Assembly (NCBI GenBank): GCA_963693085.1
Contig: OY856413.1
Span: 743,686,556 to 743,750,555, forward strand
DNA: 64,000 nucleotides
Source: Alisma plantago-aquatica
Lineage: Eukaryota > Streptophyta > Magnoliopsida > Alismatales > Alismataceae
Direction: 5' to 3'
Shown: one piece after another, positions 1-11,670 of the stretch
How positions within the stretch are numbered: position 1 is the first letter of the stretch
Layout of the letters: every line of letters begins with the position of its first letter
Program-made: the position numbers and the translations under genes
The notes under the pieces: model-generated
Told to the model about the DNA's origin: nothing
The model's input: the letters and a program-made list of their open reading frames with translations, nothing else
The model's database searches: none

Positions 1-827
1 CAGCTTCAAGCAAAATAACAGCAATCCAACACCCGATGCACAAGCAAAGGAACAACTCCAACAGAGCAAAGGGGTACTGCAGATTATAAACACAAATAAG
101 ATAAAAAACCAACATATCCAGCCAACAAGATGGAGTGGGAGGGGAGCGTCGAAATCCACCCAGGATGGTGACTCGACCCTCTCAGCAGCCATCAAAGAAA
201 AGGTGAGAGGGGAGCGTCGACATCCAACGAAGGATGGGGATTCGACCATCACCAGATCATGAAGAAAGAACATCATGAAGGAGAAAGGCGTCACAATCTC
301 TGAGTCTCATAGCTCAACTAGTTAAAACAGATCCAAACTCATCAGGCTCTGGATCTGCATCACCTCTTCAACTTCATGTAGAAGTCCAGAGACAATCATA
401 GATAAAGGATCAAAGCCAGGCCACCAAAGCTGTCCAAGACTGATCCAACCAGAAAGACAAGAGAGAAGAAAACCTTCCAAGGATCTGGCTAAAACTATAA
501 CCCATAACCAACATAAACAAGCAGATATGAAGGAAAGAACAAGTAGCTTGAGCTAACAAAACTCATCCACCCCTCAATAGAGAAAAGAGCAAGCTCCAAG
601 CCACAAACCAGGGCAAAAAACACTCAACCAGAGGGAACCAAACAACACCAACATCACCCAACAAAACAACAAACCATCAACACTAGGCACAACAGTCTCC
701 CAAGGAACACAACCAGAAGCCGAAAGCCAAACAGACATCATGAAACAGGAGATAAGACCATACTCAAACATCAGATACACAACCAACATCAACCTTCAAA
801 TCACCAACCGAAACAACCAACAGCAGA
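1..827 (-). other. LINE-1 copy 3' untranslated region (inferred)
   Basis: This stretch lies directly downstream, on the minus strand, of the LINE reading frame that ends at 828. It has no convincing coding region. No poly-A tail (poly-T on the plus strand) is visible, so the 3' end of the element is probably outside the window, or was lost. It contains two imperfect copies of a segment of about 46 bp, at 135-180 and 203-248, both with the core GGGGAGCGTCGA and a following TCGACC. Assignment to the LINE is by position only. Confidence 0.4.
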
Positions 828-3340
828 TCACATAGTTAACATCTTGATATCACTCTCAACCTCTTTCCAAAGAACATCAGGGTTCTTATACCTATTATCG
901 TGCACTCTTCTATTTCTTTCCCGCCAACAATGATGCATGATGATAGGTATAGCAGTATCATCATTCAAGCTCTTCATACCAGCAATAGATTCCCAACTCC
1001 TGGGAATATTACTAACCAAACCATTTCTCTTAGCCTTATCCCACAAACTTATGGAATAACTAAAATTGAAGCTAATATGGTTAGTATCTTCATAAGCATT
1101 CATACAAAGGAAACAAATGGATGTAATAGGTATCCCTCTCCTCCTAGAATAATCTGATGTAGGAAGCTTATTGTGGATAGCCTTCCACATATGAATCTTA
1201 GCACTCATGTTACTTTTACTTTCCCATATCCACTTAAAAATCTTCTCTTCATTCTTCTTAATCCTAATACACTCCCAAAAGAATTTAAATCTAGGATTCT
1301 TGACGCCCTTCAGAAGAATCTTATCCTCATTATCTTTGCAAATAGGAACAATATCCAGAATCTCACGCAGCTTAAGAGAGTATCTAGAGTCTTTAACCTT
1401 CAACTCACCATTGGCAATAAACTTACTCAGACAAGTATTCTTTAAAATTCCAGCAATAATATATATGCTTTCATCCATAATATCACTCAAAAACTTGCCT
1501 TTAATCCAATGATCACCCCAAGTATCAATTTTCTTTCCATTTCCCACCTTGAACTCAACCATATTGAGGAGGCAACCCCTGCTCCGAATGATATTATTGA
1601 ACATCCAAGAGAAGTTGGGAGAAATCTGAACTCTCCAAAAGGACTCTTCCTTGAGATACTTTTCATTAATCCATTTGACCCACAAAGTATATTTTTTCCT
1701 AGCAATATCCTAAGCATTCATAGCAAGACAAGAATTCACAACCTCCTTGCTTTTCCTAATGCCCAAACCTCCTTCCTTCTTAGGTAAGGTGACATCATCC
1801 CACTTAATAAGGTGCAAATTAGCTTTGTTATCAGAATAGCCCCAAATAAAATTCCTACAAATCTTGTCAATCTCGTCGAGAGTGGAACACGGAACTGGAA
1901 ACGCCATGGCCTAATAAAGATGCATAGAGGACAAAGTTGACTTTACCAATTCAACCCTCCCGACAAGAGACAACAACTTAGCCTTCCATCCTTCCATATG
2001 TTTCTTAACCCTATCCACCAACTTCTCACAATGTTTTTTATTCAGCTTACCATAGAAGAGAGGTAAGCCAAGGTATTTAGTATCATCCAAATTGCCAATC
2101 TTCATGCCAAGGATATTATAAATCTCATCATCATCATCATTCACACCCAAGATGATCGTACTCTTGTTACTACTAACATGGAGACCAGACATAGTGCCAA
2201 AACCATCAAGAAGCTGCCTAACACCTTTAGCATTAGTCGTACCAGCCCTGGTGAAAATCATCAAATCATCAACAAAATGAGATGCGAACATTTCAAACTC
2301 TTAGAAATCTGAGCAGGGGACACCATAAGATCCTTTTTAATCATCTCAGAAAACCCTTGCATAGTAATGGTGAACAAGTACGACGCTATAGGATCACCCT
2401 GCCTAACACCATTAGAGGGAAAAATAGTCCTAGTAGCTTCACCATTGACAAGCACCTGGTAAGAAGAAGTTCTAAAAATCACTTCAATCCAACGAATCCA
2501 TTTTGGAGAGAACCCCATTTTGAACATAACAGAGAAGAGATATTTCTAGCTCACAGAGTCATAGGCTTTCAAGATATCAGCCTGGATACACATACTCCTA
2601 ACATTCTGTTTTTGAATATCACTGATAATCTCATTTGTGAGTAAAATAGCATCTTTAATACTTCTCCCCTTCACAAAAGCACACTGATTCATATCAATAA
2701 TAGCAGGAAGACAAATCCACAACCTATTCGTCATAATCTTAGAAATGAGTTTATAGAAAACATTGCATAAGGCAATAGGCCGCCAGTTGGTGATAAGATT
2801 GGAATAAGAGCCTTTAGGCAAGAGAGTCAAAAAGGTCCTATTAGCTTCCCTAAGCATGCTCCCATTAAAAAAAACTCCTTAACAGCCTTGAAAACATCGT
2901 CCCCAATAGTCTTCCAAGCAATCTTAAAGAAAAACCCATTAAAACTATCAGGTCCATGACTTTTATCATCATTCAACTCATGAACAACATCATCAAGCTC
3001 TTTCCTCATGACCATCTTTGTTAACATATTATTCTGCTCATTAGATAACCGAAGTCCACTCCAGTCTCCATCCCAAGAAAACCCTTGGTCGACTTTGCAG
3101 AATAAATCTTCATAAAAAGCAGAAATATAATCTTTAATCACCTCATTATCCTTACAAATATCATCTCCAATACTAAGACAATTGATAGTATTTCTGACCC
3201 TTCTCGTTTTAAGCGAGGAGTAAAAAAATTTGGAATTGGAATCCCCTTCTTTAAGCCACTAAACTCTAGACTTTTGCCTGTATAGAGCTTCCTCCTTATC
3301 CAACGCCTTCCTGGCCTCCTTTCTAAGAGCATTAGCATTT
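828..3340 (-). pseudogene. LINE copy A reverse transcriptase and zf-RVT region
   Basis: Reverse transcriptase of a plant LINE, used for target-primed reverse transcription. Visible motifs in order: WRPIALCNVFYK (about 2780), AFVKGRSIKDAIL, motif A with DILKAYDSVS (about 2555-2590), GVRQGDP (about 2392-2410) and the catalytic FVDD box (about 2265-2276, F in place of the usual Y/F-A-DD). After this come LPLFYGKL, the FIWG motif and a zf-RVT-like C-terminus with HxxWKAIHNKLPT and a WRERN motif. The frame is broken: there are frameshifts near 3140, 2850 and 2290, a stop where the Trp after KAYDSVS is expected, and further in-frame stops near 1908 and 1686. Pseudogene. Confidence 0.88.
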
Positions 3341-3549
3341 GCTCTCAGGATAGTATCAGTAGGATTCATATCCGACAGCTTTTGGGCATCCAAGGAAATC
3401 TTATTCGCAGCCATAGCATTATCATGCACATTACCAAAAATGTTTCTGTTCCACTCCTTGAGATTTTTCTTAAGATTTTCCAGCTTCCTATAAAGCTTGA
3501 ACATAGCATATCCCTCAACCTCCAAATCCCAACTATCTTTTAGAATTTC

Positions 3550-4131
3550 CTAAAAATCACTATGATTTCCCCAACTATTAATGAATCTAAAAGGTGATTT
3601 AAAACTCCTAGATTCTCCAATAGATAACAAGATCCTTCTGTGGTCACTGACAGTATTAGAAATAGACTCACCATGGAATTTAGAAAAGCTCCTCATAAAC
3701 TCTTCATTATAAAGCACTTTGTCAATTTTTGAGGCAATACAATTGTCCCCTTCTTGCCTATTATCCCATGTGAAAAACGACCCATTTAACTGCATCTCCA
3801 TGATGCCATTATCTAAGACAAAGTCATTAAAGTCATCCATAGACTTCTTAGTAGGAGGTTGAGTACTGATTCTTTCCTCATTCTTCCTAACCACATTAAA
3901 ATCTCCAATAATCACCCAAGGACCAGAAGAATTCAGATTACTATCTTCAAGATTCCCCCAAAGAGTAGCTCTGTCATCAGAACTTGATGATGCTTGGGAG
4001 CTGGATTCACTATCTGGCGATTTCCTTGTAGAAGCAAGAGTAGAATTTGGAGTGGAGGGGCCTGAACCATTACTTCCAAAATCATCAACTGTCGCTTCTA
4101 CAACTTTATTGACTTCCTCCGATAACTTCAT
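3550..4131 (-). pseudogene. LINE copy A endonuclease, N-terminally deleted
   Basis: The C-terminal part of an apurinic-type (exonuclease/endonuclease/phosphatase fold) LINE endonuclease, which would nick target DNA. GPWVIIGDFNVV carries the conserved Asp and Asn. SDHRRILLSI carries the conserved Asp-His pair. FFTWDNRQ is the usual intermediate motif. About the first 90 residues are a Ser/Asn/Asp-rich linker that looks like the tail of ORF1, so roughly 140 residues of the catalytic fold, including the first catalytic Asn and Glu, are absent. Probable internal deletion. Confidence 0.8.
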
Positions 4132-4262
4132 GTCTTCTATAGCTGGAACACTATTAGAAAGTCTCTCTTTCTTCTGTAGAATTTCATTTTCATCAGTAAT
4201 TTCCTCAACAATAAAAAAACCATCATCTTCATTATTGACTCTCTGTTCTTCACTGTCACGAA

Positions 4263-5198
4263 TTAAAGCATGATTTGTCTTAACTTCCCAAACCTTCTTC
4301 TGAGCTTTGAACCCTTTTGCCTTCTTTTCAGGGGAGCAAAACCAGATGGCGTTGCTTCTTTATAGTCTCCATGTCCCAGAAAGCCACAAACTCTGCATTT
4401 ATAGGGAATCCAATCATAGGACAAAGAGACCACATGCTCATCCCCCTCATCACTCATCAAAGTAATAGATTTTGGGAACTTAGCATTCCTATTCATAATA
4501 ACCAGTATGCGAGCAACCTCCACACATCTCATAGAGAAAGTTCCTTCATCCATTCTTATAGGAACACCCAAATAAGACCCAATCAGCTCAAACGATTTTA
4601 CATCCCAGAGTTCAATAGGTAGGTTCCTGATATTAATCCAAATCGGAACATCATCCAGTATTGCCTTCTGTTGTTTTTCGCCAATATGCCATTTCTTCAA
4701 AACTACAGGTATGTTCATAACATACCAATCGCCTCTCAGAACATGTTCCAGATCCTCTATCTCAGAAAACCTGATAGGAAAGAACCCTTCCCCTCTGTCA
4801 AACAATTCAAACACACCATTAATGTCCCATATGTTCTCAAAATGTTCCGCCATCATAGGGATATAAGGTCAGAAATCTACAATGTAGCCCATTAAGCACC
4901 TGCTCCATTTTTCCGCATTATCCAGAGCTTCCTTTCTAGGGTACACCAGCTTACCATCACAGATCTCGATTGCCCTCGCCTTCAGTTCAACCGACTTTCC
5001 GCTATGAATAGGCTTGAACTTTTCCCATTTTTCAGAGGCTACTTCTGGACATAGAAATGAATCACTCCGATCCCCTCCAGCTTTGCTTCCGAGACCGCAT
5101 GCTGAGATGACATTAGGCCTTCGATTGATCACCACCGCCGTTGCCTCTGTCGCCTTCGAAATCGCCTCTTCTCGCGGAGCCAGGGTAGCGGGAGCCAT
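4263..5198 (-). pseudogene. LINE copy A ORF1 (DUF4283 plus degenerate zinc knuckle)
   Basis: ORF1 of plant LINEs is an RNA-binding gag-like protein. It starts at the ATG at 5198. The DUF4283-like region has KWSRCLMGYIV, then FENIWDINGVFELFDRGEGFFPIRF, FSEIEDLEHVLRGDWYVMN and WINIRNLPIELWD, followed by a CxxCGFLGHG zinc knuckle. One in-frame TGA (4869-4871) splits the gene. In the knuckle the last Cys of the CX2CX4HX4C pattern is not at its expected position (GHGDYKE), so metal binding is probably lost even apart from the stop. The frame ends at 4263 and the basic tail is frameshifted. Confidence 0.85.
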
Positions 5199-5371
5199 AT
5201 CAAATCTCCCCTCTTCTTTTGCTATATTTAGCGGGAGAATAAATATTAGATACTAACACATTTTAAAAGGGTCCAAGACAAGGTAGGTCTAGGATTATAA
5301 CCTAAATTTGAGTATGTTACAGTTCAATTTTACCAAACTTATTAGAAATAAAAGTGCACAACATTAAAGTC
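5199..5371. other. Junction between the two LINE copies
   Basis: Short AT-rich stretch. It begins with the 5' leader of LINE copy A and ends at the truncated endonuclease of copy B. No clear target-site duplication was found by eye. Confidence 0.3.
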
Positions 5372-7068
5372 TCACAAAAGAATCCAAGGAGAATAACCAA
5401 CATCCTTGTATATACCTAGTAATTGAGGCCACAAATAACTTCTCAGGTTCCTGGTTATGACCCTACACCATAGTGAGCTAGAAAGTACCACTAACAATAG
5501 TAACCTCATAGTGAATAAATTGCTCATTGTCTTTAGCTTTAAAAAACTGAACATCATTTTTGCTCCAAAGAATAAGAACACACCCGAGGGGTATTTTGGT
5601 TGGAAATCCAGTTAGCACCCTGCCATACATTATTAGTAATTCTAGGAATATTCCTCCTTCTAACCTTTGATTCAATGATACAAGCTATATAACATTCATT
5701 GTCAGTAATTGCCTCATTCACCGCCTTCTGATGTCCTATCTTATTAAGGCCACAAACGTTCCAAGCCATGATAGAGTAGGCATGAACCATGATATAAGGA
5801 AAGAAGAACTACTAGTAACAAAGCTAACATGATTTTCCCTACAATAGCATCATAAGAGGACCCATCATCCTCTAGTCCTTCAAGGAGCTGAAACTTATGA
5901 AGCTATAAGGTGAAATCAGGTTCCCAACAACTTTTGCTAAGGAACTTCATAAATATACTTTGGAGGACATTTGTTCCTTCTTGTCTTCTTTCTCCAACTA
6001 CCCCCATAGGAAGGATTTTCCACAATCATCTCTTCATAACCAAAGTAGGTGTTTGAGGACTTTCACTACTCTAGAAACATCATCTATAACTTTTGAGACT
6101 GAGGCATTTGCACAGAAAGTTGTCCTTCAATAGGGGGTTATAATAGAAGGTTTCAACTTCACTCATGATTTTATTCATCCAAACATGCTTGATCTTTGGT
6201 TTCTCAGTCACAACTTTGATTCATTCCCCTTGACCATGCTCAAAGGTGCCACATTCTTTACAAAATAATTTAAACCATACATACTCAATCTTCACAGAGT
6301 CTTTCACACCGTCACCACTGACTAGCTTGATTTTAGTAGGAAAATATGAAGAAGCTGGTACCAAAACTTGACACCTAGCAAACTCCAGTCTCTTGAAGTC
6401 TTTGGTAAGTAGATCCACTCTCAAGAGAGTCCCAATACAACCCCTATTATACCAAATACCTCCTCATTCTAAAGATCTAAAGGTAGATCATGTAATCTTA
6501 TTCGTACAAGAACTTCAGTTAGCTTGAACTTTATCAACAGTTCCCTTTTCTTCCATTTCTAAGCATAAAATTTTACACACCACCAACCCGGGGCCTTGTT
6601 CCAAAGCCACAAACATATCTTCATGATCTAAGAATATGATGATAAAGAAATCGCCCTTCTAGATAGAATCTAAAATCCTCTTTTGTCTTCCAAATCAGGG
6701 ACAAATGTCTGTGCATTGTTGGCCAATGTGGTTTAAAACCTATCACATATCTAGTCAAAGAGTTCTTGCACCACAAGAGATTCCTTTCAGCACTGGCCTT
6801 TGGACATATGATTACACCATTGATAGTTTCCACTTGATAATATTTAAGCAATAGTTCATTAGTTTCCCGCATCTTGAACATATCCGTCCACTTCCTCATA
6901 TCTTTGACAATAGGAACCCGTTGAGCCCATCACTGAGATTTCATAGGGCCTTTGGAAGAATAGGTGATGGATGGAAATTAGAGCCGACTATGGTCTATTC
7001 ATGAGTGGAGGTTTCCCAGTGTCACCCACCCTGTCGCCAACCCTATCGCGGAGTCCATGTCTGTAGCC
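5372..7068 (-). mobile_element. Second LINE (copy B), fragmentary
   Basis: A second, more decayed LINE in the same orientation. A possible ORF1 start is the ATG at 7068, giving MATDMDSAIGLATGW before a stop. A DUF4283-like block at 6899-6621 includes RYVIGFKPHWPTMHRHL and IWKTKEDFRFYL. A CKECGTFEHG zinc-knuckle remnant lies near 6230-6260. The N-terminus of an endonuclease is at 5790-5490, with IMAWNVCGLNKIGHQ carrying the conserved Asn and CIIESKV carrying the conserved Glu; it is frameshifted near 5580. Nothing of this copy is seen below about 5370, close to the 5' end of copy A, so copy A may have inserted into it. Confidence 0.75.
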
Positions 7069-8637
7069 ATCTAATGTTACCAAGATAGGTTCACTAAGAA
7101 TGTCTTATAGCCAAAGATTGTCATGCATGAAGTTGTAATAATCTGATTTAAGAAAAATAAAATTATGAAAACATGGACATAAAACAAAAGGCAGTAGATT
7201 ATCAAAGTATCCCTTAAAAAAATATTATAGATCTAAAATCTCTAGTACGGCGATTTTTACCATAATTCTTACATGCAACACCTTCACTTCAATAAAAGAA
7301 GGAGAATATAGAGGATTTTAAGGAGAAGTAAGGTTGTCTACCATGTATTCATTAGAAATCCAAACTGGAGGGTATACAAGAGAGAACAATAGTAATTTGA
7401 TGAGAAACACTATATAATATTTACCTAAATATAAATTTTACATGTTTTGGAACACGATTCCTAGCCCCCCTTATAAATCACCTAAAATCACCTCTGTGCA
7501 CTTGATCTCCCAAGGGTTTCACCCTCCAAATTGATCAAATTTGTAACAGACTGAGTTCATTAGTGGGTGAGGGCAAAATTGATCAAATTTGAGGTCGATG
7601 CTAAAAAAGGCCATGTCGCTATCTACAAGTTAGTGCAACCTATGACAATACAATCCAACTTATGGATCTGATTAGGTACAAGTCTCCCAAACTTACATAT
7701 GGACCCGACATGTGATATGAGGTCCTCACATACCTTTAGTGATCCCTAAACCCCCAATATGATTCTAGATACACATGTATATCACATTATATATTTGAAA
7801 TTATCATGTTTTTCATTACTAATGGTTTCAAGAGGCGCCTTCCATCTTCATATTCTCTACTATTATATGCATCCAATATTTTTATATTTTCATCGTCTAT
7901 TCAAGTTTAAGTAGTTTCACTCAACCAAAGAATAAGCACAACATATGAATCACAAGTGTCAATTATTACACAACAACAATTTTACCGTTCAAATGAACAA
8001 AAAAATAAATCTTATATCAGAGAGATACAATTTTGTTAGATCGAACTAGGGAATGTGTTCTTATAGTTCCTAATTACTCAACTGAAAAAAAGTGTAATCT
8101 CAAGTAAGAATTTAAGATCTCTTTGTTGCACCAACTCAACTCTATGTAGCATATGGATATTGGTAACATTTTGTGGAGCTCCAAAAATGGTTCATGTTGA
8201 GGATCTCAACTAGCTAGTAGAGGTGATTAGGACGATGAATTCTAAATATATCTTGGGAAGTAGGTGAAAATTGAACTATTATCACCCTTCTTCTAAAAAA
8301 AAACTAGTTTATACTCTCAAAAGCAATGCCACCATAAGGCTATGGATCAATTGCATTATCATAAAAGAAACATCTAATGTAGAGATCAAACAGAGTGAAT
8401 ATGCAATTGACTAGGTAATCGCTAATTACGTTACTAAGATGGAATCATGTGATCACATATTATGTCTCCATTCTTATTAAAAGACACGGGGAGTCAGAGA
8501 ATAGATGTCATTAATTATCCCACGTTAATGTATATGGTATATATTTGAGTTAAGAAGTAGCAATGCGTCCAGCCTCGCATTTTATTATCAAAATCCCTCT
8601 CCCACAAATCATCCTCTGAGTCACATCGCACCAAGAT
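7069..8637. other. AT-rich intergenic DNA, no gene seen
   Basis: I see no conserved reading frame, no terminal inverted repeat pair and no RNA gene. All frames are short and closed. Confidence 0.5.
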
Positions 8638-8741
8638 ATGATGGAGGATCTCCTCAACGCGCGTTCTCAATCCTTTCAAATATCCTCATGTGGCTGCCGA
8701 TCGATGGCGTCCCTGTCTGGCTACCACGGTGAGACATATAT

Positions 8742-8941
8742 ATCATCATCTACTGGTCCTTGGCGCGTAGTCGCTCGTACAACAACGCTTCTTCTCCCTC
8801 TCCCAAATATGTATCATCATCTCCTGGTCCTGGCGCGTAGTCTCTCATACAACAACGCTTCTTCTCCCTCTCCCAAACATGTATCATCATCTCCTGGTCC
8901 TGGCGCGCAGTCTCTCATCCAACAACGCTTCTTCTCCCTCA
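8742..8941. repeat. Three tandem copies of a 70-bp repeat
   Basis: The motif ATCATCATCTNCTGGTCC starts at 8742, 8813 and 8883, giving periods of 71 and 70 bp. Each copy also has GGCGCGYAGTC and ACAACGCTTCTTCTCCCTC. Copies 2 and 3 are more alike than copy 1. The repeat lies in an open plus-strand frame (8638-8985), but the protein resembles nothing I know, so I do not call a gene. Confidence 0.85.
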
Positions 8942-9679
8942 TCTCATGGGATTTCCCGGTCTCTTCGTGCAAATACTTTTTGTAGCAGGTTAGCTCGGTG
9001 GTGATCGATACCGATTTCAGAGTCGGTGGAGTGATACTGATGGCCAATGTTACTGCACTCTCTTCCCCAGCAAGTGGCCAAGCTTTCATGGACTTGTTTG
9101 CAGTTGAGCATATATCTCTGCGATGCGCTCGCGCACTCCATGCGACGGTCTTGTCACTCCCAGCATTTGTGTGTAATCTGTTACTCCGTCGACGCTGCTG
9201 GGCTGCATAGCCTGCATGCACTCCCAGTAGATCCTTGGTGGGATTGCTGTTGTAAGAGACCCGGGCAATACAGACGGATTAATGTATATGTCCTACATAT
9301 ATAGTTACGTATTCGAAGACCATACTTTTTGGTGAAAGATCCTGAACTGGCGCGAATTTCAGGGTACACGTTGCACAATTTTCGCCAACTAAAGGCCCAA
9401 CCCACTCCACGAGGGCCGAGGCCCATCCAAATGAGGGTATCAGTGTCCAAGCATGGCATGCGTTTGTCCATATCGCAAGAACGACACTTGTATGATATTC
9501 TCCTAACAACGTCAACCAGCGGACTCTCTCAATAGAAATCGTCCGGTTGCAATAACTTGCCAATCAAATAGGGGCTTATATTTGCCGTGACAGGATGCTA
9601 TACCAGACCATCTTAATCATACATATAGCTCAAAAATTCATACCTAAAACAAACAAAAAAGGATTTACACATTAGAAAT
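8942..9679. other. Moderately GC-rich unassigned DNA
   Basis: No recognisable protein or RNA. Around 9390-9426 there are GGCCCA and GGCCGAGGCCC motifs, resembling the site II elements (TGGGCY) of many plant promoters, but no gene follows. The several short overlapping frames on both strands are uninformative. Confidence 0.35.
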
Positions 9680-9682
9680 TAA

Positions 9683-10447
9683 AGTTGTGTTTGGTACGTG
9701 GTGATAAAATTGACGATGATAGTGATGATGATAGAGACGGTAATGGTGATAGAAAAATTATTAAAATATGTTGTTTGGTAATATGTGTATGGCGATAAGG
9801 ATGGTGATAGAGAAATTATTAACTAACAGGAGCGTCACTATGAGAGCTTTTGGTGGTATGGGAGTTGCTGCTATCGTCTATTGTATCTGGTTTGAGAGAA
9901 ATACCAGAATCCACGGTGGTCGGGCTACTGATATGTTTGGTGTTTTTGAGTCCCTTGCTGGTAGACTTGTTGCTAATGTAAGGGCTAAACCTGTTGTTTA
10001 TAAAGGTTTAGACCCGGTCACCAGTACACAGTGGGGTTTTTGTAGTTATCTGTCCCTTTGTACAGTATATGTTCACCTATACGTCTTTTTTGAGATAGTA
10101 ATATTTTACCTGATAAAAAAAAAGGGATGGTGATAGTGAAAAATTTAAAAAATGTTGTTTGTTACATGGTTATAGTGATGTGGAGGGAATTTTTTTTATA
10201 AAAACACCCAACACAAGTAAGAAATATATTTATTAGAATATTTTTTTTGCATATTTGTCTAAATAAGTAGTGAAGTCTTGAAAGAAACTTTTTTCACCAT
10301 GATTCACCATACTTTTTTATGGGGACAAAAATAGATCAAAATTCACCATAGATTCACCATGATTCCCTATCACCATGACAAACAAACAATATTTTTATTT
10401 CATTATTATTTTCCATAACCATGATTCACCTCATAACAAACACGGCC
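9683..10447. mobile_element. PIF/Harbinger (Tourist-like) MITE, interrupted by a LINE
   Basis: The ends form a terminal inverted repeat: the left end AGTTGTGTTTGGTA matches the reverse complement of the right end, GGCCGTGTTTGTTA, with few mismatches. The flanks carry TAA at 9680-9682 and 10448-10450, the 3-bp duplication typical of Harbinger/Tourist elements. The interior is AT-rich and non-coding, with many GGTGATAG and TTCACCAT motifs that are inverted copies of each other. Without the nested LINE (9816-10124) the MITE is about 440 bp. Confidence 0.7.
9799..10141 (+). mobile_element. 5'-truncated LINE with target-site duplication
   Basis: A LINE 3' end inserted in the MITE. The insert (about 9816-10124) encodes a typical plant LINE C-terminal segment, with VYCIWFERNTRIH near 9870-9910, followed by a short 3' untranslated region and an A-run at 10115-10123. 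It is flanked by a 17-bp direct repeat beginning GGATGGTGATAG, at 9799-9815 and 10125-10141, with one mismatch (A versus T). This is the signature of target-primed reverse transcription. It is a dead fragment of about 310 bp. Confidence 0.85.
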
Positions 10448-10450
10448 TAA

Positions 10451-11131
10451 ATATAACACGCGCGGAATAAAGATTGGCAACAGCAAACCGGGAAGATCCT
10501 CCGGACGAGTATTAGATCTTCGATTTAATTAAAAGGAAATTCTTGGTAGAATCAGTCCCAAACCCCCGGCTGCACCCCTCAACGCTCATGCAACTGGTAG
10601 GAGGATCTGCTGCTCCCGATTCAACAAGGAATACGCTAGTCCTAAACTGATCATTATACACGTGTATACATAGATGCATATCGTCAGGCTGCAATCAAAT
10701 CCCGATGACACGGTGACACTTGTTTATGACACTTGTTTATGTAGGGAGCAGCAAATCCTGCATGCAACTGACGTTATGCAACGGCCGCATAAACGTTCAT
10801 CCAAAAAAAATCGACCGGAAACGCCCTTCCTTGCTGGAAAAAAGATCGCCTTCCCCTCTTCAATCTATAGACCCTTTCCCTCCCTTCCCTAGTGAAGCCG
10901 TCCCACGCCCCTCCTGCACCGCTTGGATTCCTCCGCCCCGACACCATCGGCTGGATCCAGCCAGCGGACGGACGTCCCGGATGATTAATCGCGGGCACAC
11001 AATCGCGATCCTGCTTCGTCCTCGGAAGAGGACACCGACCTGCGCCGGATCTGAGGAAAAAGGCGCGATATTTCTTTCAATTTTGGGGCTGGGAAGGAGG
11101 GGGATTTTTCTGGCACGCAAGTCGGGAGGCG
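10451..11131. other. Unassigned DNA upstream of a gene fragment
   Basis: The left half is AT-rich and featureless. The right half (10,800-11,131) is GC-rich and could be the 5' leader of the fragment that follows. No conserved frame was recognised. Confidence 0.3.
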
Positions 11132-11670
11132 TTGGCTGTGATGCCGACGGTAGGGACGAGGAGGTCCACCAGGGTGTTCGTTATCAAGTCCATGCCCACC
11201 ATGGCCGCAGAGGACGCACCCGTGGCACTCGTCCTGAGGACCGGGAAGCGCCTTGTGCTATCCAACAAGAAAGTCGAGGCTGCTGGAAGTCACCATGATC
11301 CTCGTTTTCTTTGTTAGCGTCGTCCAAGGAGAAGCTGTCGATGTGGAGCACTTTGGAGAGGCCTTCGTGCTCGTTGTGGCTGCTGCTAGCATACCCTTGC
11401 CAGACGTTGCTGTCACGGCGGATCAGGCGGGCCTTGAGGCCCTTGACGCTCTGATTTAATTAGTTGGAAACGAGTCTGGGTATGATAGTGAGACTGGGTA
11501 TAAGGGAGATGCAGAGGTTGGTTACGAGGATGAATTTGACGAGAAAGATGATGGTAAGATCTTATTTTGGGGAGATCGATTTGGAGGCACTGGCGGTGCA
11601 GAGCTGATCAGCAAGGATGCGTTCTCAGAGATGAAATCCCAGCCTCGGTGCAGGATGAAGAATTAGGATT
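11132..11670 (+). pseudogene. Degenerate fragment of a plant protein with VGTRRSTRVF motif
   Basis: The plus frame reads VMPTVGTRRSTRVFVIKS, then ALVLRTGKRLV. The pairing of an RRSTRVF motif with a downstream RVLRSGRRL-like motif recalls a conserved plant family of unknown function, from memory only. The frame is lost after about 11,300. It returns at 11,464-11,586 as an acidic stretch (ESGYDSETGYKG, then EDEFDEKDDGK, ILFWGDRFGG), which fits the same kind of protein. No usual start or intact end is present. Between them (11,320-11,455) the minus strand is also open and codes a plausible polar peptide, so part of the block may have been rearranged. Function unknown. Confidence 0.4.

Larger units (their letters stand above)
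828..5198 (-). mobile_element. Degenerate plant L1-type LINE (copy A)
   Basis: A non-LTR retrotransposon read right to left: ORF1 (5198-4263), endonuclease remnant (about 3960-3550), reverse transcriptase (about 3340-1910) and C-terminal zinc-binding RT-associated region (1907-828). Every module is recognisable but the frame is broken by stops and frameshifts. The N-terminal part of the endonuclease is missing: the acidic/serine-rich tail of ORF1 runs straight into the GPWVIIGDFN endonuclease motif. The 3' end lies beyond the left edge. No target-site duplication can be judged. It cannot encode working machinery. Confidence 0.9.
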
